From: Chloroflexota bacterium
Lineage (GTDB): Bacteria; Chloroflexota; Anaerolineae; Aggregatilineales; Phototrophicaceae
Length of the DNA stretch: 64,000 nt
NCBI GenBank assembly: GCA_026707745.1
Contig: JAPOWG010000019.1
Span: forward strand, 27,464 to 91,463
Direction of reading: 5' to 3'
Each line of letters starts with the position of its first letter. Within the stretch, counting starts at the first letter, position 1. A program made the position numbers and the translations under genes. Of the stretch, positions 38,692-48,213 are shown in pieces. A model generated the notes under the pieces. That model saw nothing but the letters and a program-made list of their open reading frames with translations, did not search any database and was not told where the DNA came from.

Positions 38692-39711
38692 TCAACTTTG
38701 TAAAAAATGCGCCAAACCGGGGATGACCGCCTTGCCGATGAGATGGATGCCGGTTGCGGCTGCGCGCGCCCCGTGCGGCGTACCCAGTTCGACCCGCCCC
38801 GCGCCCGCCTCATAGAGTTTTTCGCATTGCTTGATGACATCCTCCGGGTTGCCGGCAAAGACGAAGCGATCCAGAATGTCATCCGGTATAAGCCGAGCGG
38901 CGGCATCGTCGTCGCCCGCGTTGACATGCGCTTGCACAGTCGTCATGAGTTCGGGGTCGATCTCCAGAGTGGGATCCAGGCGCGAGACGATCGGCATGTA
39001 AAGCGATACCGATTTGCGGGCGATCCAGCGCGCCAGCGCGCGGTCTTCATCTATCACCGAAACCGCGCCAATGACTACCTTAACCGTGCCTTTCGCGCGT
39101 CCGGCGCGGGCTTCGCCGACAGCGATATAGTCGGCGATCACGGGGATCACGTCGGGGTTGGCGGAACCGCCGATTTTGACCTCGTCAGCGAATTCGCCCG
39201 CCAGGGCGGCCAGCTTTTCGCCCCAGGTGCCAATTTGCAAGGGGATCTTCGTTTGGGGGGTGGGATAGGGCGCGCGCACATGGTCAGCGATCCGGTAGAC
39301 TTGACCGGCATAGCCGGCGGATTCACCCGCAAGCGTCTTACGGATGATCTCAATCGCTTCGCGCATCGCTTGTATGGGCGGCTGAAGCTCTTTAATGCCA
39401 TGATCTTCCAGCCAGCCGCCGCGCACCAGCCCCAGATAGACGCCGCCCGCGGCGATATCCGCCAGTAACGCCGTCTGCGCGGCGATATCGAGCGGGTGCA
39501 TGCGCGACGGGGGAATCCCGGCCGGACCGATTCGGGCGCGTTTGATATGCGGCGCCATCAACATCAGCGGCGCGTAGCTGGGGTGGAAGGGCGCATCGCA
39601 ATAGACGGTCACGGCGTCAAAGCTGTATTCGTCCACGAGCTTGGCTAGGTCGATGTATGCGCTCGCTCGTTTGTCTGTCTGGAAAGCGATGCTCAGTTCG
39701 CGTTTAGTCAT
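38692..39711 (-). CDS. LLM-class flavin-dependent oxidoreductase
   Basis: VYLGLVRGGWLEDHGI; PYPTPQTKIPLQIGTWGEKLAALAGEFADEVKIGGSANPD; luciferase-like TIM barrel motifs. Confidence 0.88.
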   Translation of the reverse strand: MTKRELSIAFQTDKRASAYIDLAKLVDEYSFDAVTVYCDAPFHPSYAPLMLMAPHIKRARIGPAGIPPSRMHPLDIAAQTALLADIAAGGVYLGLVRGGWLEDHGIKELQPPIQAMREAIEIIRKTLAGESAGYAGQVYRIADHVRAPYPTPQTKIPLQIGTWGEKLAALAGEFADEVKIGGSANPDVIPVIADYIAVGEARAGRAKGTVKVVIGAVSVIDEDRALARWIARKSVSLYMPIVSRLDPTLEIDPELMTTVQAHVNAGDDDAAARLIPDDILDRFVFAGNPEDVIKQCEKLYEAGAGRVELGTPHGARAAATGIHLIGKAVIPGLAHFLQS

Positions 39712-39903
39712 GGGCCGCCTCTATTATCAATTCGCGCAGCGCTATGTCCGCAGACGCCGGGCTTGAGCGCGTCGGGCGCTATCAATCATATGGCTGCGCC
39801 CTCCGACTTGCCAGTGCCGGATTGGACGCCCAATTGTTAAGAAATTTGTGACTCAGAATAATCTGTGTTATTTTCAAACTCCCCTAAACGTAATTGCCGT
39901 TAA

Positions 39904-40341
39904 GTGATTGATAACCAAATTATGAGTGAGAACGCAGGACAAGCAAGTTCTTCAATTGAGGCGCTCAAAGCGGAAAGGAAGCGCCTGGCGACTGCCAAGG
40001 GCTTGGTCACCCGCGAGCGCAACAAGCTCGCCAGGGAACGTGAGCAACTTCAAGCCTTCGCGCTGGAACTGGACGAATGGCAGGCCGACCTGGGTGCTCG
40101 CGCAGCCGAGTGTGAGCGTTTGCGGGCCAGATTGGCCGCGACAGAGGCGGAACTGAACCGCGCGAAAAATGAACTTTCGGTCGCGCAGGAGCGGCTGGCA
40201 AGCGCGTCGGGCAAAAGGCGCAAGAAGGGCGGAAAGAAGAAACTGCAGAAAAAGCTCGCCAAAGCCGAGGCGCGTATCAAGAAACTCAAGAAAGCTGCCC
40301 GAATCGCTCAAAAGCCCCGCGCTTCAATCGCAAGTCCCTAA
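39904..40341 (+). CDS. small coiled-coil protein with Lys-rich C-terminus
   Basis: Heptad-like E/R/L-rich sequence and GKRRKKGGKKKLQKKLAKAEARIKKLKKAAR tail. Confidence 0.5.
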   Translation: MIDNQIMSENAGQASSSIEALKAERKRLATAKGLVTRERNKLAREREQLQAFALELDEWQADLGARAAECERLRARLAATEAELNRAKNELSVAQERLASASGKRRKKGGKKKLQKKLAKAEARIKKLKKAARIAQKPRASIASP

Positions 40342-40353
40342 GTCAATATCGTA

Positions 40354-41277
40354 TCAGCCAAAGATGCTCAGCGGCATATGCATCGAGACGATCCAGTTGG
40401 GCGCGTCCACGATCTCGCTGATCTTCAGGTCCCCGGCTACGCTGCAAATGCAGTAGGCTTGACTCTCGCTAAGATCATAGTTGGCCACCAGCCATTCGAT
40501 CATGTAACGGGCGGCATTCTTTGAGTTTTCCATAAGGTCGGGACCGTGGGCGGTGGTGATGTGATAGCCCGCGCTGTCGACGGCTGTCATGGGGCTGGGA
40601 CGGCGGATCTGCAGTTCTTTGATCGCCAGGTCCTCCCGCACGTTGAAACGCATGGTTACAGTCATGGGGGATTCGATACCCGTGCCGCTGACCTCGCCCT
40701 GTCCCTGCGCGCTGTGACAATCGCCCGTGGAAAAGAGCGCGCCATCGGCCAAAACCGGCAGCCAGAATGTCGAACCAACCACCAGATCGCGGATATCAAC
40801 ATTGCCGCCATTGAAGCGCGGCGGGACGGTATCCAGGCGTCCGCTTTCAGCCGGCGCCACACCGACGCAGCCGGGGAAGGGCTCGAAGGGCAGAACAATA
40901 TCGCCGAGTCCGAAGATACAATTCTCGCCATCCAACTTCCAATGATGAATATAGGCATAGTCAAAATCTTCTTGCAGCAGACCGAAGCCGGGGATATGGC
41001 CGGTCCAGCCCCAGCCTTTATGCCGCATGTCGAGAATCTCGACTTCCAGCGCGTCGCCCGCCTTTGCGCCATTGATGTAGATCGAGCCGGTGAGAGCGTG
41101 CACCTTGCCGAAATCGAGATTCGCCAGGTCGTCAGCGGTTGAATCCGGCGTCATTTGACCGACGGGCTCGGCGCATTCTATGACCACCGTATCGCCCGGG
41201 TCGATCACTAGACGCGGTGTCACGGAGTTGTCCCAGAAGGGTTGGGTGACGCTGTCATCGAGATAATGTTCAGCCAT
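40354..41277 (-). CDS. acetamidase/formamidase family protein
   Basis: GDTVVIECAEPVGQMTPDST; SIYINGAKAGDALEVEILDM; FSTGDCHSAQGQGEVSGTGIESPMTVTMRF. Confidence 0.9.
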   Translation of the reverse strand: MAEHYLDDSVTQPFWDNSVTPRLVIDPGDTVVIECAEPVGQMTPDSTADDLANLDFGKVHALTGSIYINGAKAGDALEVEILDMRHKGWGWTGHIPGFGLLQEDFDYAYIHHWKLDGENCIFGLGDIVLPFEPFPGCVGVAPAESGRLDTVPPRFNGGNVDIRDLVVGSTFWLPVLADGALFSTGDCHSAQGQGEVSGTGIESPMTVTMRFNVREDLAIKELQIRRPSPMTAVDSAGYHITTAHGPDLMENSKNAARYMIEWLVANYDLSESQAYCICSVAGDLKISEIVDAPNWIVSMHMPLSIFG

Positions 41278-41318
41278 TGTCTTCTCCTTGATTCTGTGCC
41301 TCTGTGGCAAAACATGAA

Positions 41319-42059
41319 TTAGAGCAAATCGACCGCATCCCAACTGCCCGTGCTGCGCGCGGCGACGCGGTGACCGGTCAAACCGGAGCCGTTTTGTTTT
41401 GCCAAATAGACAAAAGCCGGGGTCAGCAGGGCGGGATCAACCCAATGTTGCTTCTGTTCCTCGGTGTAGTTCGAGTCGGACATGGGCGTATTGATGGGCG
41501 CGCCGGGCGTGGCGCAGTTGACGGCGATGTTGAAGGGCGCCCCTTCCAGCGCCAGACATTTCATCAGGCCCTCAATGCCATGCTTGCCCGGGTTGTAAGC
41601 GACTTCTTCAATGAAGCCCTTGTAGCCGGAGCCGGAGGACAAATAGACGATACTGCCGCCAGCGGCATCGATCATCGGCTGCCAGACCGCCTTGCTCAAG
41701 ATGAATGCGGCTTGCAGGATGATATTGATCTCTTTCTGCCAATCGGTCAGCGTGATTTCTTGCATGGAACGCGTGATCAGCAGCGCGGCGTTATGGATCA
41801 AAACGCGCGGCGTACCGTAATGCGCCAGGGCGGCGTCGACGGCGCTTTGCGTTCCCGCGGCATCGGAAAGATCGACAGTGACGGGCAGAACATCGCCCCC
41901 CATCCCCGCAAATTCGCCGGCTGCTTGCTCAAGCAGATCGCCGCGGATATCCATCAAGGCGACGCGCATGCCTTCTTTGACATAGGCCTTGGCTATGGCA
42001 TATCCCAAGCCCTGCGCCGCGCCGGTAATAATGGCGCTTTGACCTCGCAAGTCTTCCAT
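41319..42059 (-). CDS. SDR family oxidoreductase
   Basis: AIITGAAQGLGYAIAKAYVKEGMRVALMDI; YNPGKHGIEGLMKCLA. Confidence 0.9.
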   Translation of the reverse strand: MEDLRGQSAIITGAAQGLGYAIAKAYVKEGMRVALMDIRGDLLEQAAGEFAGMGGDVLPVTVDLSDAAGTQSAVDAALAHYGTPRVLIHNAALLITRSMQEITLTDWQKEINIILQAAFILSKAVWQPMIDAAGGSIVYLSSGSGYKGFIEEVAYNPGKHGIEGLMKCLALEGAPFNIAVNCATPGAPINTPMSDSNYTEEQKQHWVDPALLTPAFVYLAKQNGSGLTGHRVAARSTGSWDAVDLL

Positions 42060-42137
42060 TGACGCTTCTCCAATTCTTGAACTACCTGGCTCGCTAGAGC
42101 AGGGTGTTTAATGTCCTGCCTGAGCGCGGCCGCGCGG

Positions 42138-43103
42138 CTACAATCCCTGTCCCGAGCCGCGCAAGCGCGGATCGAGGAAGTCGCGCAGCCAGTCGCCCAG
42201 GATGTTAAGCGATACCACTGTGAACATGATCGCCAAGCCCGGGAAAACCGCCAGCCACCAAGACCCGCTCAACAATTGATTGCGGCTGTTGGCCAGCATG
42301 GCGCCCCAGGTGGGCACGCTTTCGGGCACGCCGAGACCGAGGAACGAGAGTGACGCTTCCGAAAGGATGACGCCGGCGACGTTGAAGGAAGCGATCACGA
42401 TCAGCGGCGTCAGGATGTTGGGCAGGATGGTGCGGAACATGATGCGCCATTCCGTGGCGCCCAGGGCGCGAACCGCTTCGACAAATTCGCGCTCGCGCTG
42501 AACCAGCGTCTCGGCGCGGGCGATGCGCGCGTATGTCACCCACTGACCGACGCCCAGAACAAGCACCAGGTTAAGAACGCCTTCTCCCAGAATCGTCAAG
42601 ATCATGATGGCGAAGAGGATGAAAGGGTAAGCCAGTTGAATGTCGGCCAAGCGCATGATCAAGTCATCGACGCGGCCGCCGAGGTAACCGGCCGTCAGCC
42701 CGAGAATCGTGCCGACGCCGCCGCCAAGCCCGACGGCGGCAAGACCGACAAAGAATGAAATCCGCGCGCCATAGACCACCCGCGACAGCACATCGCGCCC
42801 GGTGGAATCAGTCCCTAGAATATACTCTAACTCGCCGTCACGATCGTAGGAGAGCGGCGGTTTCAGGGTGTCAAAGATCTCGATGCGGTTGGGGTCTTTT
42901 GGCGCCAGCTGCGGGGCGAGTATTGCGCAAAGCGCGATCAGCGTCAGAAAGATGATAGCCACCACCGGATAGCGCGCCCGTACCATGCTGGAAGTCGCGC
43001 GCTGCCAGAAGGTCTGCGGCGCGTACATCTCGTCGATCTGGCGATCAATCGCGGAAATGCGGCTCTCGGACATTGCCGGATTAGGCTCTTGTGTGGCGCT
43101 CAT
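42138..43103 (-). CDS. dipeptide-type ABC transporter permease (DppC-like)
   Basis: LEYILGTDSTGRDVLSRVVYGARISFFVG; C-term LNILGDWLRDFLDPRLRG. Confidence 0.9.
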   Translation of the reverse strand: MSATQEPNPAMSESRISAIDRQIDEMYAPQTFWQRATSSMVRARYPVVAIIFLTLIALCAILAPQLAPKDPNRIEIFDTLKPPLSYDRDGELEYILGTDSTGRDVLSRVVYGARISFFVGLAAVGLGGGVGTILGLTAGYLGGRVDDLIMRLADIQLAYPFILFAIMILTILGEGVLNLVLVLGVGQWVTYARIARAETLVQREREFVEAVRALGATEWRIMFRTILPNILTPLIVIASFNVAGVILSEASLSFLGLGVPESVPTWGAMLANSRNQLLSGSWWLAVFPGLAIMFTVVSLNILGDWLRDFLDPRLRGSGQGL

Positions 43104-43113
43104 CGATTTTCGC

Positions 43114-44091
43114 TCATTCCAGCCGGATACGCGGATCGAGGAAGCCGTACATGAGGTCGGCAATGAGATTGGCGCTGACGAATAAAAACGAAAGCAAGAC
43201 GACTGCCGTCAATACCAACGGCACATCGCGCTGACTGACCGCGTCAAAAACCAGCCGCCCGACGCCAGGCCAGGAAAAGACCGTCTCAACCACGATCACA
43301 CCATTCAAGAGGAAGGCGAACTGCAGCGCCAGCACCGTCACGATCGGTATGAGCGCGTTGCGGATGGCGTGGCGCATCATGACCGTACGCTCGGTTAGGC
43401 CTTTGGCCCGCGCCGTCACCACATAATCCTGCCGCAAGACTTCCAGTACCGCCGAACGTATCAAACGGGAGTTGCGAGAAATCGAATAAACTGATACCGC
43501 CACCATCGGCATGAGCAAGTAACGGATGGCGCCAGGCAGGTTGGTCAAGGCCTCGTCGATCCTTCCCTCGAAGAGCGGCTTGAGAAAGGCCACATGCCCC
43601 GACACCGGCATCCAGCGCAGGGTGACGCCGAAAAACAAGATGAGCATCAAGCCCAGCCAAAAGCCCGGCATTGATTGACCCAGCATCGCGCCCAGCATCA
43701 AGGTGCCATCGGCCATCGTGCCGCGGCGAGTCGCCGCCAGCACCCCAATCGGAAAGGCCACAATGGTCGACAAGAGAAAGCCGCCGATGGTCAATTCCAG
43801 CGTGGCTGGCATGCGCTCCATGACGACATCAAAGGCCGGCACCCGATGCGTAAGCGAATTGCCGGTATCGCCTCGCGCCAGATTGAAGAGAAAGTCAAAG
43901 TATTGGACGTGCAAAGGACGGTCGAAACCCAGACGCCGCCGCGCTTCCGCCCGCTCTTCTGCGCTGGCGCGCTCGCTCACGTAGAAGAACGTGGGGTCGC
44001 CGGCCAGGTGGATGGACAAGAAGGTCAAAAGCGTGACGCCGAGCACCACGACGACAGTTAATAGAAGACGGCGAATGATGTACGTGTGCAT
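43114..44091 (-). CDS. dipeptide-type ABC transporter permease (DppB-like)
   Basis: YIIRRLLLTVVVVLGVTLLTFLSIHLAGDP; VLRQDYVVTARAKGLTERTVMMRHAIRNALIPIVT. Confidence 0.9.
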   Translation of the reverse strand: MHTYIIRRLLLTVVVVLGVTLLTFLSIHLAGDPTFFYVSERASAEERAEARRRLGFDRPLHVQYFDFLFNLARGDTGNSLTHRVPAFDVVMERMPATLELTIGGFLLSTIVAFPIGVLAATRRGTMADGTLMLGAMLGQSMPGFWLGLMLILFFGVTLRWMPVSGHVAFLKPLFEGRIDEALTNLPGAIRYLLMPMVAVSVYSISRNSRLIRSAVLEVLRQDYVVTARAKGLTERTVMMRHAIRNALIPIVTVLALQFAFLLNGVIVVETVFSWPGVGRLVFDAVSQRDVPLVLTAVVLLSFLFVSANLIADLMYGFLDPRIRLE

Positions 44092-44129
44092 ACGGGGATT
44101 AACCCCCTCTAAATCTCCCCCGTAGCGCA

Positions 44130-44164
44130 GTGTCGGCGGTCAGTGTCTACGCGACCTACGCGCG
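44130..44164. repeat. Dispersed repeat GTGTCGGCGGTCAGTGTCTACGCGACCTACGCG
   Basis: Matches copies near 48030-48094 (reverse complement) and 51815-51869. Confidence 0.85.
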
Positions 44165-44270
44165 CCATTGCAATGGGGGGAGACTTTGCCAACTCGTGGT
44201 GAGAAGGTGATTTGTAGCGAGCCCTTCGTCGCGCGAAATCCATGTTTGCCTGCCTGTCTCGCTAGACAAG

Positions 44271-44299
44271 CCCCCCTCCCTGATGCTTCGGGGAGGGGG
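44271..44299. repeat. CCCCCTCCC...GGGGAGGGGG hairpin downstream of the SBP gene
   Basis: CCCCCCTCCCtgatgcttcGGGGAGGGGG. Confidence 0.7.
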
Positions 44300-44320
44300 T
44301 TGGGGGAGGGGTAAAAGCCC

Positions 44321-45967
44321 CTACATATCGTCCTTCAGCGTCGCGGAGTAGCCGGTGATGAAGTAGTCCGCGCGCGACTGATAGTTGATGCGGTTGCTGA
44401 CCGCTTCAGTACGCGGTCCCGCGAAAAGCATGATCCAGGGCGGATCGTTGTAGAACTCCTCGAGCATGGCGATTTCCAGTTCGCGCTCGGCTTCCGGGTC
44501 GCCCGTCAGCGAAGGTAGGGTGTCCCAGCCCGTGCACCAGAAATCGTTGTTCCAGTTGGTGTAATTGGTCTCGGCTTCACCGCAGCCGGCTTCGTGGCCC
44601 GGGATATCGGCCATGTCGTACTGGGCGCTCCATTCGCTGCCGCCGGTGCGGCCGAAGTAGAGGGGACCCAAGTCATGGGTGATCAGCGCTGCCACCCAGT
44701 CGCCCGATTCCTGGAAGATGGCTTCGGTCTGCACGCCGATATCGGTGAGCATCTGCGCGGTCGCCAGGACCACTTCAGGCGCCATCGCGCCAGTGAGGCG
44801 CCGCGCTGGCATCTCGAGCGAGAAGCGCACGCCGTCATCGCCGCGCGGGTAGCCGGCCGCATCCAGCAATTCCTCGGCTTTGGCCGGGTCATAAGGATAG
44901 GGCTCCAGCGTCGGGTGATCGGCATTGCTGGGGTTGACCAGGCTGGTAGCGCGCTCGCAGGTGGTAAGCAGCAGATTCTCGCAGATGGCGTCCGTGTCAA
45001 TGGCGTATTGCAGCGCCACGCGCACATCGGTCCTCATGATCGCTTGGGCGCCAACATCGTCGGGGTTTTCGACGCGGAAGGGCGCGTCCGGGTTCAGGTT
45101 GAAGCCGATGTAGGTGCGGGTGGTGCCGGGGAAGAATCGCGCTTCCGCCATGCCAGAATTGCGGATGGCTTCGGCTTGGCTGGCTGGAAATTCTTTGTAG
45201 ATATCGACATTGCCCGTGATGACTTCCGCCACCGCCGTTGAGGGCTCGGGGATGAAGCGCCAGACCAGATTTTCAAAGCCCTGCGGACGCAGACCAAAGC
45301 CTTCGACCGCTTTCAAGCTCATGTATTCGCCGGGCACCCATTCAGCCAAGGAATAGGGCCCGCTGCCGACTACATTGCGCGCCGCTTCTTCAAACGACAT
45401 CGCTTCGTAGGAGTCCTTGCAGTGGACCAAAACCTCCGAGTACAAGCCCAGGCGCATAGCGCGGTTCTGCGGCTTCCTGGCGACAATAGTCACGTCCAGC
45501 TCGCTGTCAGCGCGCGCTTCGACAAAACCGGTGGAAGCGACAACGAAGCCAGCCGAGTTGCCGGTGAAGCCGTTGGCCGGGTCCGCCATACGGTTGAAGC
45601 TGTAAGCGGCGTCTTCCGCCGTCAGCGGCTCGCCGTCGTCGCAGGTCAAACCTTCGTGCATGTGGAAGGTCCACTCGGTGCCATCGTCGGAAACAGTAAA
45701 GCTGTGCGCCAGGTAGGGATCAATGGCGCCACTAGCCTGGCCCAACTCGTAGAGCGTGGCGAAGGTGTGCATCATGATGCGGAAATTGCTGCCGCCGGTC
45801 GAGCCGCCGACTTGCGCCGGGTCCATCGAACCCGGTTCGCCGTTGATCGCGATGACAAGAGTATCATCGTCCGGGACCGGCACGGTCTGCGCGCTGCTCA
45901 TCATGGGCGCCAGCCCGAGCATGAGAATTAGCATCAGCGAAAGCGCTAAGGTGAGTTTCAGTTTCAT
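44321..45967 (-). CDS. ABC transporter substrate-binding protein, family 5
   Basis: Signal peptide; AEDAAYSFNRMADPANGFTGNSAGF; VVGSGPYSLAEWVPGEYMSLKA. Confidence 0.9.
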   Translation of the reverse strand: MKLKLTLALSLMLILMLGLAPMMSSAQTVPVPDDDTLVIAINGEPGSMDPAQVGGSTGGSNFRIMMHTFATLYELGQASGAIDPYLAHSFTVSDDGTEWTFHMHEGLTCDDGEPLTAEDAAYSFNRMADPANGFTGNSAGFVVASTGFVEARADSELDVTIVARKPQNRAMRLGLYSEVLVHCKDSYEAMSFEEAARNVVGSGPYSLAEWVPGEYMSLKAVEGFGLRPQGFENLVWRFIPEPSTAVAEVITGNVDIYKEFPASQAEAIRNSGMAEARFFPGTTRTYIGFNLNPDAPFRVENPDDVGAQAIMRTDVRVALQYAIDTDAICENLLLTTCERATSLVNPSNADHPTLEPYPYDPAKAEELLDAAGYPRGDDGVRFSLEMPARRLTGAMAPEVVLATAQMLTDIGVQTEAIFQESGDWVAALITHDLGPLYFGRTGGSEWSAQYDMADIPGHEAGCGEAETNYTNWNNDFWCTGWDTLPSLTGDPEAERELEIAMLEEFYNDPPWIMLFAGPRTEAVSNRINYQSRADYFITGYSATLKDDM

Positions 45968-46107
45968 TTCGTACTCCTCATTTTGTGAAAGACTTCTCTG
46001 ACGATAAACTAGGGAATTTCTCGATACCGCTCTCCTTTCCGACTGATGTAGCCAATGGCTAGATATTACCGCATTTGAACGAAAAAATCACAAACCGACG
46101 CGCTCAA

Positions 46108-47292
46108 TCATGCGCGATAGCGCGCCAGCACGGGCAACATGCGCTCCACCGCTTCCTTGAGCGTTTCAATCGGTTCCAGCAACGTGATGCGGACGTACTC
46201 GCGCCAATTTTCGCCGAAGGCAGTCCCGGGAAAGATCAAAACCCGCCCCTCTTTCAAGAGCAGATAAGACAGCTCGGCGGCGTGGATGCCCGTGGACGAG
46301 CTGTCCGCCCAAACAAAAAGCCCGCCGCGCGGCTCGCCATAGGCAAAGCCCATGCGATCCAGTCCATCCAGCAAGACGGCGCGCCGCTTCGTGTAAATCT
46401 TCAAGTAATCGCTGACGCAGTCCTGCGGACCGGCGAGGGCAGCCAAACCCGCCCATTGCGATACCGTGGCCACCGGACCCGTCGTAACCTGTTTGACGCG
46501 CGCCATGGCATCAATCACGTTTTCCGGCGCGGCCACATAGCCGCAGCGCCAGCCAGTCATCGCGTAGGCTTTGGAGAAGGCGTCCAGCGTGATCGTTCGT
46601 TCGGCCATGCCCGGCAGCGAACCGATGCTGAAATGCCGCCAGGGCTCATAGACAATTCTTCCGTAAATCTCGTCGACGATCACGATCAGGTTGTGGCGGA
46701 TGCAGACATCGGCGATGGCGCGCAGCCGGTCTTCGGTGACAATGCCGGCGGTGGGGTTGCTCGGCGTCACGATCAACAGCGCCTTGCTCGCCGGAGTGAT
46801 GGCCGCCTCAACCGCTTCCGCTTCCAGGTTAAAGGCGTCTTCGCGATCCGTCGACACCATGACCATTTTGCCGCCCGCTCGACGAATGGCATCGTCATAG
46901 GAGGTATAGCGCGGGTCCGGCACCAGGATTTCGTCCCCCGGGTCAATTAAGGCCTGTATAGCCAGGAAGAGCCCTTCCTGGCCGCCGGTCGTGACCATCA
47001 CATTTTCCGCTCCGACGGGCAAGCCATTGTATTCGCGCATATGATCGGCGATGGCGCCGCGCAATTGCGGCAGGCCCTTGACCGGAGTCAGACCGGTACG
47101 CCCCTCGCGCATGGCTTGGTTGGCGGCTTCGACGATGTGGGGCGGGGTCGGCAGGTCAGGATCGCCGCGTCCCAGCGTGATGATATCGTCCATCTGTCCC
47201 GCCATCTCCATCAAGGCGTAGCGCAATTGCGTGCCATCAGCGGCGACGGCGCGGACTTCGTCCGGGATGTTGGGATTTTCATTCATCGTCAT
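46108..47292 (-). CDS. PLP-dependent aminotransferase class I/II
   Basis: LGRGDPDLPTPPHIVEAA; TLDAFSKAYAMTGWRCGYVAAP (PLP Lys); start MTMNENPN overlaps upstream stop as ATGA. Confidence 0.92.
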   Translation of the reverse strand: MTMNENPNIPDEVRAVAADGTQLRYALMEMAGQMDDIITLGRGDPDLPTPPHIVEAANQAMREGRTGLTPVKGLPQLRGAIADHMREYNGLPVGAENVMVTTGGQEGLFLAIQALIDPGDEILVPDPRYTSYDDAIRRAGGKMVMVSTDREDAFNLEAEAVEAAITPASKALLIVTPSNPTAGIVTEDRLRAIADVCIRHNLIVIVDEIYGRIVYEPWRHFSIGSLPGMAERTITLDAFSKAYAMTGWRCGYVAAPENVIDAMARVKQVTTGPVATVSQWAGLAALAGPQDCVSDYLKIYTKRRAVLLDGLDRMGFAYGEPRGGLFVWADSSSTGIHAAELSYLLLKEGRVLIFPGTAFGENWREYVRITLLEPIETLKEAVERMLPVLARYRA

Positions 47293-48065
47293 GTGGCAGT
47301 CCTCACCCATTCAAGCCCGGCCCATTGCGAGACAGCGGTTGTGCAAATAGTGATGGCTTGCTTGCCAGCGCGCAAGCGCAGCGCCGCCGCCGAGCCCGCC
47401 ATCCAGCCCAGCCGCCAGCCGGGCAATGCAGCGGACAAGGAATCGATGGTCACCACGCGGGAGGCCAGCCTTTCGTTCTGCGCCGGGTGAAACGGCGGCG
47501 CGGTCTTGGCGAAGCTGAGGTCGTAGACGATCCACCAGTCGGTTTCTTCCGCGTGCTGTAAAAGCTCGATGCTGGTTTCGCGATAGACATCGGGACTGAT
47601 GTAAAGCAAGCTGATGTCCTCTCGTATCGAATCAATTATCTCGGCGCCCAGAATGTGCAAGGCCCCGCGGATACGCGACGAGTCCCCGGGGCAGAGCACA
47701 GCGCCGCCTGCTTCCGCCAGCAGCGTCATCGTCACGAAACGGGCTTCCGTGCTGCCGCAGGTAATGGTGACTTCCGCTGGGTCGACGACCACAGCGTAGC
47801 GCTCGCGCAGATGATCGGCCACCCAAGCGCGAAACTCGGGGATGCCGGGACGGTCGGTGTAGTGTGTCTCGCCGCGCGCCAAGGCAGCCACGGCCGCCTC
47901 GATCACATTTGCCGGGACATCGGGATCGCCTGTGCGAGGCGAGCAAAGATCATCCAGGGCGGCGACGCGCTCCGCCAGCGGACTGCTGAGTGTTTGTGGA
48001 CTTTGCATGCAGTTGTCTTTCTCCTCGGCGGGCGACTCACGGGGTCGCGTAGGTCGCGTAGACAT
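47289..48065 (-). CDS. truncated aminotransferase-fold paralog lacking PLP lysine
   Basis: PRTGDPDVPANVIEAAVAALARGETHYTDRPGIPEFRAWVADHL aligns with the neighbouring aminotransferase; TIDSLSAALPGWRLGWMAG lacks SK. Confidence 0.75.
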   Translation of the reverse strand: MSTRPTRPRESPAEEKDNCMQSPQTLSSPLAERVAALDDLCSPRTGDPDVPANVIEAAVAALARGETHYTDRPGIPEFRAWVADHLRERYAVVVDPAEVTITCGSTEARFVTMTLLAEAGGAVLCPGDSSRIRGALHILGAEIIDSIREDISLLYISPDVYRETSIELLQHAEETDWWIVYDLSFAKTAPPFHPAQNERLASRVVTIDSLSAALPGWRLGWMAGSAAALRLRAGKQAITICTTAVSQWAGLEWVRTAT

Positions 48066-48094
48066 TGACCGCCGACACTGACCGTCAGTCGCCC
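48030..48094. repeat. Composite dispersed repeat
   Basis: GGGCGACTCACGGGGTCGCGTAGGTCGCGTAGACATTGACCGCCGACACTGACCGTCAGTCGCCC. Confidence 0.85.
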
Positions 48095-48213
48095 TTGTTA
48101 ATGTAGACCGCGTCGCTCATGCGACGGGAAGGCTTATTATTCTGTGTGAGCGCGACATTCCCGTGATCTTTTCGCTGCCGCCGAACGGCTACAATTGATC
48201 AATGGATCGACAG

